NCBI RefSeq assembly: GCF_003663945.1
Contig: NZ_RCCH01000001.1
Span: 372,001 to 436,000, forward strand
Source of the DNA: Lacinutrix venerupis
Lineage (GTDB): Bacteria; Bacteroidota; Bacteroidia; Flavobacteriales; Flavobacteriaceae
Direction: 5' to 3'
DNA length: 64,000 nt
Positions 9,497-18,722 of the stretch are shown piece after piece; position 1 is the first letter of the stretch; each line of letters begins with the position of its first letter. Position numbers and translations under genes: made by a program. Under the pieces are notes generated by a model, which saw only the letters and a list, made by a program, of their open reading frames with translations, had not been told where the DNA came from and did not search any database.

Positions 9497-9658
9497 CTAT
9501 TCTTCTTCATTAGTGCTTTTTTTAGCACGTTCAATAATATCTCTAAGTTTTTGTTTTCTAGAAAGCTTTTCTTTACGAAGTTTATTTTTTTTCTTGCTCA
9601 TTAACTTAGAATGCTTTGCTTTATTTTTTGTGTTCTTTGCACTTCCTGTTTTAGGCAT
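9497..9658 (-). CDS. Small highly basic conserved protein (53 aa)
   Basis: A short open frame of 53 residues beginning MPKTGSAKNTKNKAKHSK and ending KSTNEEE. The middle is almost entirely Lys and Arg in a probable helix, so an RNA- or ribosome-associated role is plausible but unproven. I recall similar short Lys-rich flavobacterial proteins annotated as hypothetical. It lies 68 bases downstream of tRNA-Arg on the same strand and may be transcribed with the tRNAs. The opposite strand also has an open frame, but the basic composition and typical ATG favour this one. Confidence 0.65.
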   Translation of the reverse strand: MPKTGSAKNTKNKAKHSKLMSKKKNKLRKEKLSRKQKLRDIIERAKKSTNEEE

Positions 9659-9726
9659 AATAAGTTTTTATTTTAAGAAAGGTTATAAAACAAGAAATCC
9701 TTTCCAAATTAATGAAAAGGATTCTG

Positions 9727-9800
9727 TGAGCCCTAAAGGATTCGAACCTTTGACCGCCTCCTTAGAAGGGAGGTGCTCTATCCAGCTGAGCTAAGAGCCC
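9727..9800 (-). tRNA. tRNA-Arg (anticodon TCT)
   Basis: On the minus strand the sequence starts GGGCTCTTAGCTCAGC, has an anticodon loop CTTCTAA with anticodon TCT (AGA codons), and a T loop GGTTCGAATCC. The acceptor stem pairs over 7 bp with two G-U pairs. CCA is not encoded. It is last in the Ser-Pro-Arg array. Confidence 0.95.
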
Positions 9801-9817
9801 TTAGCATTTAAAAATAG

Positions 9818-9892
9818 TCGGGGTGGCAGGATTCGAACCTGCGGCCTCCACGTCCCAAACGTGGCGCGATAACCGGGCTACGCTACACCCCG
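9818..9892 (-). tRNA. tRNA-Pro (anticodon TGG)
   Basis: The minus-strand gene begins CGGGGTGTAGCGTAGCCCGG. The anticodon loop TTTGGGA gives TGG (CCA codons), and the T arm is GCAGGTTCGAATCCTGC. The 7-bp acceptor stem CGGGGTG/CACCCCG is perfect and CCA is not encoded. Confidence 0.95.
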
Positions 9893-9913
9893 AAAATGAT
9901 TATCTATTAATTG

Positions 9914-10002
9914 CGGAGAGACAGGGATTCGAACCCTGGGTACCTATTTCTAGGTACGACGATTTAGCAAACCGCTCCTTTCGGCCACTCAGGCACCTCT
10001 CC
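9914..10002 (-). tRNA. tRNA-Ser (anticodon GCT)
   Basis: The minus-strand gene begins GGAGAGGTGCCTGAGTGGCC. The anticodon loop TTGCTAA gives GCT (AGC/AGU codons). The long variable arm GTACCTAGAAATAGGTAC is diagnostic of tRNA-Ser and explains the 89-nt length. It is the first tRNA after the promoter at 10040-10070. Confidence 0.95.
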
Positions 10003-10039
10003 AATTATTTTTTATGAACGTTGCAATAAATTGCGGATG

Positions 10040-10070
10040 CAAATGTAATATAACATCTAATATAACGCAA
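10040..10070 (-). promoter_or_regulatory. Consensus promoter of the tRNA array (TTG-N20-TACATTTG)
   Basis: On the minus strand TTG (10070-10068) is followed after 20 bases by TACATTTG (10047-10040), an exact match to the Bacteroidetes -33/-7 consensus TTG-N19..21-TANNTTTG. It lies 37 bases upstream of tRNA-Ser. Confidence 0.7.
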
Positions 10071-10095
10071 CATTTTTGTTTAATTTTTTAAAAAA

Positions 10096-12141
10096 TTATT
10101 CTGGATATTCTATTCTTAAATGGTAAATATTTGCAAGCTTGCGTTTTAGCACTTTTTTTATTGCCTGAATTTCTTTAAAAGTTATGTTAGCATTTAGAAA
10201 TTGTCCATCGTCCATTTGCTTATTTAGGATATTTTCTACAAAATCGTTGATTTTTGTAGATGTTGGCTCTTTTAAACTTTTTGAAGCCGCTTCTACACTA
10301 TCACACATCATTAGTATTGCTGTTTCTTTACTAAATGGTTTTGGGCCAGGATATGAGAAATCTGCAATATCAACATTTTCGTCTTTTGCTTTTTCTTTCA
10401 TATAAAAATAATAAACACTGCTGTCTCCATGATGTGTTCTTATAAAATCGATTACACGATCTGGTAAATTATTTTTCTTTGCTATTTCAATACCTTTAAT
10501 AACATGATCAATAATTACTGTTGCACTTTCTTTAGGTGAAAGCTCATCGTGAGGATTAAGACCTGAAGATTGATTTTCTGTGAAATAGGTTGGATTTTTC
10601 ATTTTACCTATATCATGATACAATGCTCCTACTCTAATTAACATTGCATTTGCTCCAATTTCATTAGCAGCAGCTTCTGCTAAATTAGCGACATTTAAAG
10701 AATGATGGAATGTGCCAGGAGCCTCATTAGATAATTTTTTTAAAAGCTTTGAGTTAGTATCTGATAATTCTAATAATGAAACATCTGAAACTAAACCGAA
10801 AAATTTTTCATAAATATAAATTAGTGGTTGTACAAATAAAGTTGCTAAACCGCATAGTACAAATAAACCAAAGGTATCCCATTTTAAAGTTTCCATACTT
10901 CCTTCATGAATAAGGAAAAATGCAAAATAGGCGATAATATATACAAGAGTTATTTGTCCAACAGATATAAATAAATTTGCGCGCTTGTAAAGTTCTGAAA
11001 CGGTTAAAATGGTTACTATTCCTGCTAATATTTGTAAAAACATATACTCATAACTATTAGGTACAATAAACCCTAAAAGAAGTACTGTTATAACATGTGT
11101 AAATAAGCCTAAACGAGCATCAAAAAATGCTTTTAAAACTAGAGGAAGTATTGCAAGAGGTACAATATAAATGTATTTTGAATCGTAGTTTACAATTAAG
11201 GTTGTTAACAACACCATCAAGAATATATTAAAAAATATAAAAGTAACTTTTGTGTTATTATTAAATACTTCTAACCTATATTTTCTTAAAAACAATAACA
11301 ACATTAATAAAGCTAACGCAACTAATAGAGTGTAAGCAAATAATATTAAATTGTAATTTGACTCGTTCCAAACTTGCGACTCGTATTCTGATTCTAAAGA
11401 ACTTAATATTAAAAACTTATTACCTTCTACTATTTCTCCTTTAGAAATAATTAAGGTTTCTTTTTCTATACTTCCTCTTGTGTGTGATATTGAACTTAGG
11501 CGTTCTTGCAAAGCTGTGTCTGATAGCGCTTTATTATATGTTAAATTAGGCTCTATGATGTTAAAAAATAGAATAGATAAAGGTTTTGAATATTCTTCAA
11601 AATTATTTTTCTTTATTTCTTCGTCTATTTTAGGCTTAACTTGAGATTGTCTATAAATATTTGAAAAATCGGTTTTACCAACTTCTACTCTATCTTTTAA
11701 AATAGTTACAGTAGATTTATTTGCTATTAATTCATCTTCATTTGTAACTCCATATTCGTAGAGTTTTTCTATTAAATCTTTTCCAAAATTTTTAATTTCA
11801 TTTTTTGAAGTATAAATAGAATCCGGAAAAACTTTATCAAAACTTTTATAATATTTATTTAAAACATTACCCTTTATATCTGGATCAAGATTAAAATATT
11901 TTATTGTTGTAGTTTCAATTTGAATTTTTTCTTCTTCTAATTCTTTAGGTGTTTTTTGAATTGCAAAATCAAAAGGCGCATATAATGTTTCTGATTGCCA
12001 AGGTTTTCCTTTTTCAAAATCATACTTAAACTTTCCACTTTTTGGAAATAAATAAACAATTAAAAATGTAGTAACAATAAATAGAAGTACTTTATAAACT
12101 AAAGCGTGATTTTTATAAAATTTATTTACTAAGTCCTTCAT
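10096..12141 (-). CDS. pgpH: 7TM receptor-type HD phosphohydrolase (PgpH family)
   Basis: A 681-residue membrane protein with one N-terminal helix (about 15-33), a large extracytoplasmic 7TMR-HDED domain (about 35-260), seven membrane segments (about 263-445) and a C-terminal cytoplasmic HD domain. The metal-binding HD pair is His509-Asp510 in ALYHDIGKMKNP, with His479/480 at the domain start and THHGDSSVYYF following. Characterised PgpH proteins hydrolyse the second messenger c-di-AMP. In Bacteroidetes the assignment is by family, and the ligand of the external domain is unknown. The gene stands alone, divergent from thiolase. Confidence 0.85.
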   Translation of the reverse strand: MKDLVNKFYKNHALVYKVLLFIVTTFLIVYLFPKSGKFKYDFEKGKPWQSETLYAPFDFAIQKTPKELEEEKIQIETTTIKYFNLDPDIKGNVLNKYYKSFDKVFPDSIYTSKNEIKNFGKDLIEKLYEYGVTNEDELIANKSTVTILKDRVEVGKTDFSNIYRQSQVKPKIDEEIKKNNFEEYSKPLSILFFNIIEPNLTYNKALSDTALQERLSSISHTRGSIEKETLIISKGEIVEGNKFLILSSLESEYESQVWNESNYNLILFAYTLLVALALLMLLLFLRKYRLEVFNNNTKVTFIFFNIFLMVLLTTLIVNYDSKYIYIVPLAILPLVLKAFFDARLGLFTHVITVLLLGFIVPNSYEYMFLQILAGIVTILTVSELYKRANLFISVGQITLVYIIAYFAFFLIHEGSMETLKWDTFGLFVLCGLATLFVQPLIYIYEKFFGLVSDVSLLELSDTNSKLLKKLSNEAPGTFHHSLNVANLAEAAANEIGANAMLIRVGALYHDIGKMKNPTYFTENQSSGLNPHDELSPKESATVIIDHVIKGIEIAKKNNLPDRVIDFIRTHHGDSSVYYFYMKEKAKDENVDIADFSYPGPKPFSKETAILMMCDSVEAASKSLKEPTSTKINDFVENILNKQMDDGQFLNANITFKEIQAIKKVLKRKLANIYHLRIEYPE

Positions 12142-12242
12142 TCTTAAAAATTGAGATTATTCTATAAATTCAAATGTAGTAAATTATGATTTCAATATTA
12201 GGGATAATGCAAATATCAGTCTTATTTTTACTAAATTTTGAT

Positions 12243-12250
12243 TATTTTCG
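12243..12250 (+). promoter_or_regulatory. -7 promoter element TATTTTCG upstream of thiolase
   Basis: TATTTTCG fits the TANNTTTG-type -7 element with a T-to-C change and lies 27 bases before the thiolase ATG, a normal leader length. No clear -33 TTG is visible. Confidence 0.4.
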
Positions 12251-12277
12251 CAACACACAAATATTAAGACTCATAAA

Positions 12278-13456
12278 ATGAATAAAGAAGTAGTTATTGT
12301 ATCGGCAGCAAGAACACCTATTGGTAGTTTTTTAGGTGCCTTATCAACAATTCCGGCTCCAAAATTAGGAGCTATTGCAATTAAAGGCGCATTAGAAAAA
12401 ATTAACTTAAAACCAGAATTGGTACAAGAAGTTTTAATGGGTAATGTTGTACAAGCAGGTACAGGTCAAGCTCCTGCTAGACAAGCTGCGATATTTGCTG
12501 GTATTCCAGATACTGTGCCATGTACTACAATTAATAAGGTTTGTGCTTCTGGAATGAAAACGGTTATGCAAGCTGCCCAAGCAATTGCTTTAGGAGATGC
12601 AGAAATTGTAGTTGCTGGTGGTATGGAAAATATGAGTTTAATTCCTCATTATTTTCATGCAAGAAGTGCTACTAAATTTGGTCCTGCTTCTTTAATAGAT
12701 GGCATGCAAAAAGACGGATTAGTAGATGTATACGACCAAAACGCTATGGGTGTTTGTGCAGATGCTTGTGCTACAGAGTATGAGTTTTCTCGTGAAGACC
12801 AAGATGCATACGCAATACAGTCTTATAAGCGCTCTGCTGCTGCATGGGAAGCTGGTAAATTTAATAATGAAATTGTACCTGTTGCTGTACCACAAAGACG
12901 TGGAGACGATGTAATAGTAACAGAAGATGAAGAATATAAAAACGTAAGAATGGATAAAATTCCATCTCTACGTCCTGCATTTACAAAAGATGGAACTGTT
13001 ACAGCTGCCAATGCCTCTACTATAAACGATGGCGCTGGAGCTATGGTTTTAATGAGTAAAGAAAAAGCAAACGAATTAGGCTTAAAACCATTAGCAACAA
13101 TAAAAGGATATGCAGATGCTGCACACGAACCAAAATGGTTTACAACTGCTCCTGCTAAAGCCTTACCAAAAGCTTTAAATAAAGCTGGTGTTAATATTAA
13201 AGATGTTGATTTTTTTGAATTTAACGAAGCTTTTTCTGTTGTTGGTTTAGCCAACATGAAAATTTTAGGCTTAAACGATAGCAATGTTAATGTTAATGGT
13301 GGTGCCGTTTCTTTAGGACACCCATTAGGTTGTTCAGGTGTAAGAATATTAATTACTTTATTAAATGTTTTAGAACAAAATAATGCTAAAATTGGAGCTG
13401 CTGCTATTTGTAATGGTGGTGGTGGTGCTTCTGCTTTAGTTATTGAAAGAAATTAA
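12278..13456 (+). CDS. Acetyl-CoA C-acyltransferase (thiolase)
   Basis: A complete 392-residue thiolase catalysing reversible condensation of two acyl-CoA or CoA-dependent cleavage of 3-ketoacyl-CoA. The three catalytic residues are in the expected places: Cys89 (NKVCASGM), His348 (SLGHPLGCSG) and Cys378 (ICNGGGGAS). The length and spacing match biosynthetic-type acetoacetyl-CoA thiolases, but no fatty-acid beta-oxidation or ketone-body partner is adjacent, so the physiological direction is open. The codons look richer in preferred forms than in the neighbours, as expected for a well-expressed metabolic gene. It may be co-transcribed with the peptidase 14 bases downstream. Confidence 0.93.
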   Translation: MNKEVVIVSAARTPIGSFLGALSTIPAPKLGAIAIKGALEKINLKPELVQEVLMGNVVQAGTGQAPARQAAIFAGIPDTVPCTTINKVCASGMKTVMQAAQAIALGDAEIVVAGGMENMSLIPHYFHARSATKFGPASLIDGMQKDGLVDVYDQNAMGVCADACATEYEFSREDQDAYAIQSYKRSAAAWEAGKFNNEIVPVAVPQRRGDDVIVTEDEEYKNVRMDKIPSLRPAFTKDGTVTAANASTINDGAGAMVLMSKEKANELGLKPLATIKGYADAAHEPKWFTTAPAKALPKALNKAGVNIKDVDFFEFNEAFSVVGLANMKILGLNDSNVNVNGGAVSLGHPLGCSGVRILITLLNVLEQNNAKIGAAAICNGGGGASALVIERN

Positions 13457-13470
13457 AATAATTATAGTTA

Positions 13471-14220
13471 ATGCAATACGGCATTTGTAATCTAAGCATT
13501 GTCCCTTTAAGAATAGAAGCTAGCGATACCAGTGAATTGGTATCGCAAGTTTTGTATGGTGACCTTTTTAAAATTATAGAAATGCGAAAGTCCTGGTGTA
13601 AAATCAGGTTAGCTTTCGATAAATATGAAGGTTGGATTGATACCAAACAGTTTTTTGAAATTACAAAAGAAGATTACGATACTTTAATTATAGAGACACC
13701 AAAATTATCTTCAGATTTAATTGAATTTGTAGAAGATAACAACAAACAGTTATACACTATTCCTTTAGGCTCCCAATTAAACGGATTATCGCTTTTACAA
13801 CATACATTTGATGGCACCATTACAGAAGGTGAAAAAGAAAAACATAATCTTATAACTACAGCTTTTAACTATTTAAATACGCCATATCTTTGGGGAGGAA
13901 AAACACCTTTTGGAATAGACTGTTCTGGCTTTACCCAAATGGTTTATAAAATGAATGGCTATAAGCTGCTACGTGATGCCTCACAACAAGCCACTCAAGG
14001 TGAAGCACTAAGTTTTATTGAAGAAAGCGAACCAGGAGATTTAGCTTTTTTTGATAATGCTGAAGGTAATATTACACACGTTGGTATAATAATGAAAGAT
14101 AATTACATTATACATGCACACGGAAAAGTTAGAATAGATAGATTAGATCATTCTGGTATTTATAATGTAGATAAACGTACGCATACTCATAAACTTCGAG
14201 TAATAAAAAAGATTGTTTAA
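13471..14220 (+). CDS. C40-family NlpC/P60 peptidase with N-terminal SH3-like region
   Basis: A 249-residue predicted cell-wall endopeptidase that would cut gamma-D-Glu/diamino-acid bonds in muropeptides. An SH3-like region (about 1-110, with WCKIRLAFDKYEGWID) precedes the NlpC/P60 domain. The catalytic Cys151 lies in GIDCSGFTQ after the conserved YLWGGKTPFG, His203 in ITHVGII and a third polar residue at His215. No signal peptide is visible at the ATG start, so it may act in the cytoplasm on recycled peptides or leave by another route. It begins 14 bases after the thiolase stop. Confidence 0.88.
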   Translation: MQYGICNLSIVPLRIEASDTSELVSQVLYGDLFKIIEMRKSWCKIRLAFDKYEGWIDTKQFFEITKEDYDTLIIETPKLSSDLIEFVEDNNKQLYTIPLGSQLNGLSLLQHTFDGTITEGEKEKHNLITTAFNYLNTPYLWGGKTPFGIDCSGFTQMVYKMNGYKLLRDASQQATQGEALSFIEESEPGDLAFFDNAEGNITHVGIIMKDNYIIHAHGKVRIDRLDHSGIYNVDKRTHTHKLRVIKKIV

Positions 14221-14312
14221 TACACATAAATTATTTTTTTACAAAGCCGCTATTAACACTCTTTTAAAGCGTTAAAGAAATCCTAAAATACTTTTTTAAA
14301 AAAGTGATTGTT

Positions 14313-14320
14313 TATATTTG
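14313..14320 (+). promoter_or_regulatory. -7 promoter element TATATTTG
   Basis: An exact TANNTTTG match lies 41 bases before the PIG-L deacetylase ATG, in the 141-base gap after the NlpC/P60 gene. It is the likely start of the deacetylase, microprotein, symporter and MarC operon. Confidence 0.5.
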
Positions 14321-14361
14321 AAGATGCTCAATAAACTCGAGGAAAATTCAAATAAAATACA

Positions 14362-16890
14362 ATGTTAAAAACCATTACTTCTCTCCTATTTATTTTTTTA
14401 TTATCATTTAACAGTACAGCACAACAACCCGATAAACCAAATGCATCAGAAATATATGATGCCATAGAAAAACTAAATTTTTTGGGATCTGTACTTTATT
14501 TGGCTGCACATCCAGATGATGAGAATACTCGTTTAATTTCTTACATGGCTAACCATGTAAAAGCAAGAACTGCTTATTTATCTTTAACACGTGGTGATGG
14601 CGGACAAAACCTTATTGGACCAGAAATTAGAGAGCTTTTAGGTGTTATTAGAACTCAAGAGTTATTAGCTGCAAGACGTACAGATGGTGGTGAACAACGA
14701 TTTACAAGAGCTAATGATTTTGGCTACTCTAAACATCCAGACGAAACCTTAGCTATATGGAATAAAGATGAAGTATTAAGCGATGTCGTTTTAGCTATCC
14801 GTCAATTTAAACCAGATATAATTATTAATAGATTCGATCATAGAAGTCCAGGAACAACACATGGTCATCACACAAGTTCTGCTATGCTAAGTTATGAGGC
14901 TTTTGATTTGGCTGGCGATGCATCAGTTTACCCAAATCAAGTAAAAGAATACGGAACTTGGCAACCTAAAAGAGAATTTTATAATACATCTTGGTGGTTT
15001 TATGGTAGCAAAGAAAAATTTGAAGCTGCCGATAAAACAAATCTATTAAATGTTGATGTTGGTACCTATTACCCAAGTTCAGGTTTAAGTAATACAGAAA
15101 TTGCTTCCCTTAGTAGAAGTCAGCATAAATCCCAAGGATTTGGTAATACTGGAACTCGTGGAGAACAAATTGAATATATAGAATTAATTAAAGGAGACTT
15201 GCCTAAAGATAAATCTAATGTATTTGATGGTATCGATACCTCATGGAATAGAGTTAAAGGAGGAAAAGCTATTGGTGATATTTTAAAACAAGTTCAAGAA
15301 AATTTTGATTTTACAAACCCATCAGCATCAATTAAAAATCTAATAAAAGCTTATAATTTAATTAAAAAATTAGAAAATAAACATTGGCGAAACATTAAAA
15401 CAAAAGAAATAAAAACAATAATTGCAGCTTGTAGCGGCTTATATTTAGAAGCCGCTGCTACAGAAAGTTCAAGTGTTTTAAATAATACAACAAAGTTAAA
15501 TATTGAAACTATTAACAGAAGTAATGCCAATATTGAATTAGTTTCTATTTCCAAATCAGACAATAAAAAAACAATTTCAAAAAATATTAATTTAAAGAAC
15601 AATCTTTCTGTAAAAACTGAACTAGACTTTTACGTGTCCAACAACGATAATTATTCCGTTCCATATTGGTTAGAAGAAAAAGGAACATTAGGTATGTATA
15701 AAGTTGAGAACAAAAAATGGATTGGACTACCAGAAACCTTAAGAACAGCAACTATTCAGTTTAATTTAAACATTGAAGGTTCCCCTATTTCATATACAAA
15801 ACCAATTGTTTACAAAACTAATGATCCTGTAAAAGGAGAAGTCTATAAACCTTTTGAAATAATACCAGAGGTTTCTGCAAAAATTAGCGAAAAAGTAATC
15901 ATTTTTGAGAATGATACTCAAAAAGAAATACCTGTTATAGTAAAAGCAAGTCGTGATAATTTAGAAGGTTTTATAGAACTTAATTATCCAGAAGATTGGA
16001 ATGTTTTTCCTAAACAACAAAAAATTAATATAAAACATAAAGGCCAAGAACAAAGATTAGTATTTACTGTTATACCTCCAAAATACCAAAGTGAGGGTAC
16101 ACTATCTCCAAAAGTTACTATAGGAAACAAAATATATAATAAAGAATTAATAGAAATTGATTACGACCATATCCCATATCAAACAGTTTTATTACCAAGC
16201 GAAAGTAAAATTGTACGGTTAGACATTAAAAAACGTGGAGAAAACATTGCATATATTGAAGGTGCTGGAGATGTTGTTCCAGAAAGTTTAACACAAATTG
16301 GTTATAATGTAGTTATTATTTCTCCAGAAGATATTTCTTCTCAAAAATTAAGTCAGTTTGATGCTGTAGTTATTGGTATTCGTGCTTATAATACTATTGA
16401 AGAGCTAAATTTTAAACAAGATATTCTATTTGATTTTGTAAAAAATGGTGGCAACATGATCGTGCAATATAATACCAGCCATAGACTTAAAGTCGATAAT
16501 CTTGCTCCGTATACTTTAGAATTATCTAGAGACAGAGTAACAGACGAGTCTGCAGAAGTTACTTTTGTAAACCCTGATCATGAAGTTTTAAACAGTCCTA
16601 ATAAAATTACCCAACAAGATTTTAAAGGCTGGACTCAAGAACGAGGTTTATATTTCCCAAATAAATGGGCTAAAGAGTTTACTCCAATTTTATCTATGCA
16701 CGATAAAGGTGAAACTCCAAAAACAGGCAGCTTATTAGTTGCAAAGTACGGTAAAGGATACTATATCTACACAGGTTTAAGCTTTTTTAGAGAATTTCCA
16801 GCAGGAGTTTCTGGTGCTTATAGACTTTTTGCTAATATGTTAAGTATAGGAAAAGAAAACATTACAAATAACTCTGGATTAAAAAATTAA
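14362..16890 (+). CDS. Exported PIG-L family N-acetylglucosamine deacetylase-like protein
   Basis: An 842-residue protein with a signal peptide (MLKTITSLLFIFLLSF, cleavage near Ala20-Gln21). The PIG-L/LmbE domain (about 35-290) has the zinc motif AAHPDDENTR (His50, Asp52-Asp53) and the third ligand region HGHHTSS (His169). The rest (about 400-830) is beta-rich and ends in a ThuA-like or glutamine-amidotransferase-like fold (VVIIS, VVIGIRAYN, GGNMIVQYNTSH). Such two-domain exported deacetylases are common in Bacteroidetes and may act on amino sugars from glycans. The symporter just downstream could import the released product; that link is inference. Confidence 0.85.
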   Translation: MLKTITSLLFIFLLSFNSTAQQPDKPNASEIYDAIEKLNFLGSVLYLAAHPDDENTRLISYMANHVKARTAYLSLTRGDGGQNLIGPEIRELLGVIRTQELLAARRTDGGEQRFTRANDFGYSKHPDETLAIWNKDEVLSDVVLAIRQFKPDIIINRFDHRSPGTTHGHHTSSAMLSYEAFDLAGDASVYPNQVKEYGTWQPKREFYNTSWWFYGSKEKFEAADKTNLLNVDVGTYYPSSGLSNTEIASLSRSQHKSQGFGNTGTRGEQIEYIELIKGDLPKDKSNVFDGIDTSWNRVKGGKAIGDILKQVQENFDFTNPSASIKNLIKAYNLIKKLENKHWRNIKTKEIKTIIAACSGLYLEAAATESSSVLNNTTKLNIETINRSNANIELVSISKSDNKKTISKNINLKNNLSVKTELDFYVSNNDNYSVPYWLEEKGTLGMYKVENKKWIGLPETLRTATIQFNLNIEGSPISYTKPIVYKTNDPVKGEVYKPFEIIPEVSAKISEKVIIFENDTQKEIPVIVKASRDNLEGFIELNYPEDWNVFPKQQKINIKHKGQEQRLVFTVIPPKYQSEGTLSPKVTIGNKIYNKELIEIDYDHIPYQTVLLPSESKIVRLDIKKRGENIAYIEGAGDVVPESLTQIGYNVVIISPEDISSQKLSQFDAVVIGIRAYNTIEELNFKQDILFDFVKNGGNMIVQYNTSHRLKVDNLAPYTLELSRDRVTDESAEVTFVNPDHEVLNSPNKITQQDFKGWTQERGLYFPNKWAKEFTPILSMHDKGETPKTGSLLVAKYGKGYYIYTGLSFFREFPAGVSGAYRLFANMLSIGKENITNNSGLKN

Positions 16891-16892
16891 AT

Positions 16893-17000
16893 ATGAAAGA
16901 AAAGCAACCAAAATATAAGTGGAATAAACTTTATACTTTAATACTTGTAGCAAACATTGCATACATTATTGCTTTCTATTTCATCACAAAAGCGTTTTAA
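16893..17000 (+). CDS. 35-residue single-helix membrane microprotein
   Basis: The frame encodes a lysine-rich N-terminus (MKEKQPKYKWNKLY), one membrane helix (about residues 14-31, TLILVANIAYIIAFYFI) and ends TKAF. It begins 2 bases after the deacetylase stop and ends 3 bases before the symporter ATG, so it fits exactly in a tight operon. The positive-inside rule puts the N-terminus in the cytoplasm. Small single-helix subunits or regulators are known for some transporters, so a role with the symporter is a reasonable guess. I know of no name for it. It was found only by reading the intergenic space. Confidence 0.7.
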   Translation: MKEKQPKYKWNKLYTLILVANIAYIIAFYFITKAF

Positions 17001-17003
17001 ATC

Positions 17004-18716
17004 ATGCAAACATTAGATTGGATTGTTTTAATAGGAACATTATTAACCATAGTTATTTATGGTACTATTCAAACCAGAGGAAGTAAAAATGTAGAAGATT
17101 ATTTAAAAGGCGGAAACCAGTCTAAATGGTGGACTATAGGTTTATCTGTAATGGCAACACAAGCTAGTGCTATTACGTTTTTATCTACACCAGGACAAGC
17201 CTTTAACGACGGTATGGGATTTGTACAATTCTACTTTGGCTTACCAATAGCCATGATTGTTATTTGCATGGTATTTATACCGTTATACCATAGACTTAAA
17301 GTATATACTGCATACGAGTTTTTAGAAAATAGATTCGACAGAAAAACAAGATCGCTTACAGCAATTCTGTTTTTAATACAACGTGGTTTAGCAGCAGGAA
17401 TTACCATCTTTGCTCCTGCCATAATTTTATCGGCAGTACTAGGCTGGAATTTACTATTACTAAATATAATAATTGGTGTTTTAGTAATAATTTACACAGT
17501 TTCGGGTGGAACAAAAGCTGTAAATGTTACACAAAAGCATCAAATGGTTGTAATTTTTACAGGAATGGTTATAGCATTTATATTAATTTTAAATCAACTT
17601 CCAGACGATATAACTTTTAAAAAAGCTGTTGAAATTGCAGGTGCAAGCGGAAAAATGGAAGTACTTGATTTCTCTTTCGATTTAAATAACAGATATACCG
17701 TTTGGACAGGATTAATTGGTGGTACTTTTTTAATGCTTTCTTATTTTGGTACAGACCAAAGTCAAGTACAACGTTATTTATCTGGAAAATCTGTAAAAGA
17801 GATGCAGTTAGGATTAATGTTTAACGGACTTTTAAAAATACCAATGCAATTTTTTATTTTGTTTGTTGGTGTTATGGTATTTGTATTTTATCAATTTAAT
17901 CAAGCACCTGTTAATTTTAATCCTACAGCAACAGAAATCGTTTTAAATTCTGAATATGCTGAAGAATATAAAGCTATACAAGAAGAGCAAAAAAAATTAT
18001 TCGAAAATAAACAGACTGCTATAAGTCGTTTTTTATCAACTAAAAACGATGAAAACAAAACACACATTGCTGCTTTTAATGAGGCAAACGATGTTTTAAG
18101 AAATAAAGCCAAAGTATTAATTGAAAAAGCTGGTGATGCGCAAAATATAAAAGTTGAAAGTAATGATAAGGACTATGTATTTATTCATTTTATATTAAAC
18201 AATCTTCCTAAAGGATTAATAGGTTTATTATTAGCCGTTATATTATCTGCAGCAATGTCAAGTACTGCAAGCGAATTAAATGCCTTAGCGAGCACTACAA
18301 CAATAGATTTATATAAACATAAAGTTGGTGATAAAACAGAATTACAAATGCTTAAAGCTTCAAGATGGTTTACCTTACTTTGGGGAATAATAGCTATTGG
18401 CGTAGCATGTATAGCTAATTTAGCAGAAAATTTAATTCAGCTAGTAAATATAATTGGTTCTATATTTTATGGTAATGTTTTAGGCATCTTTTTATTAGCC
18501 TTTTTCTTTAAATACGTAAAAGCTAATGCCGTATTTACAGCAGCTTTAATAACCCAAGTTATTGTAATTACATTATTTCTTTTAAATAGATTCGAAATTA
18601 TAAATCTGCCATTTTTATGGTTAAACTTTGTAGGTTGTGTAATTGTTATAGCCATAGCACTTTTATTACAATCTAAAAATGAGTATTTTAACAAAATAAA
18701 TTATAAGAATATATAA
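17004..18716 (+). CDS. Sodium:solute symporter (SSS family)
   Basis: A 570-residue transporter of the SSS/LeuT fold with about 13 membrane helices spread along the chain. Typical features are the first-helix region, GGNQSKWWTIGLSVMATQAS (residues about 36-55), SYFGTDQSQVQRYL near residue 250 and VILSAAMSSTASELNALAS near 415, which carries the conserved serines of the Na2 site. A hydrophilic insert of about 70 residues (about 320-390) separates two membrane segments. The substrate is not predictable from sequence. Sialic acid, sugars, inositol or amino acids are all possible, and the upstream amino-sugar deacetylase hints at a carbohydrate. Confidence 0.9.
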   Translation: MQTLDWIVLIGTLLTIVIYGTIQTRGSKNVEDYLKGGNQSKWWTIGLSVMATQASAITFLSTPGQAFNDGMGFVQFYFGLPIAMIVICMVFIPLYHRLKVYTAYEFLENRFDRKTRSLTAILFLIQRGLAAGITIFAPAIILSAVLGWNLLLLNIIIGVLVIIYTVSGGTKAVNVTQKHQMVVIFTGMVIAFILILNQLPDDITFKKAVEIAGASGKMEVLDFSFDLNNRYTVWTGLIGGTFLMLSYFGTDQSQVQRYLSGKSVKEMQLGLMFNGLLKIPMQFFILFVGVMVFVFYQFNQAPVNFNPTATEIVLNSEYAEEYKAIQEEQKKLFENKQTAISRFLSTKNDENKTHIAAFNEANDVLRNKAKVLIEKAGDAQNIKVESNDKDYVFIHFILNNLPKGLIGLLLAVILSAAMSSTASELNALASTTTIDLYKHKVGDKTELQMLKASRWFTLLWGIIAIGVACIANLAENLIQLVNIIGSIFYGNVLGIFLLAFFFKYVKANAVFTAALITQVIVITLFLLNRFEIINLPFLWLNFVGCVIVIAIALLLQSKNEYFNKINYKNI

Positions 18717-18722
18717 CAATAT

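Noticed and set aside
9513-9794. Plus-strand open frame of 93 residues
   Set aside because: It covers the antisense of the 53-residue basic protein and ends in tRNA-Arg; the hydrophobic sequence is just the complement of Lys-rich codons.
9823-10017. Plus-strand open frame of 64 residues starting MAGFEPAAS
   Set aside because: It is the antisense reading of tRNA-Pro and tRNA-Ser; such GFEPxxS frames are a well-known artefact of tRNA T-loops.
12823-13284. Minus-strand open frame of 153 residues
   Set aside because: It lies wholly inside the thiolase gene, whose catalytic motifs are complete; no family features in the antisense frame.
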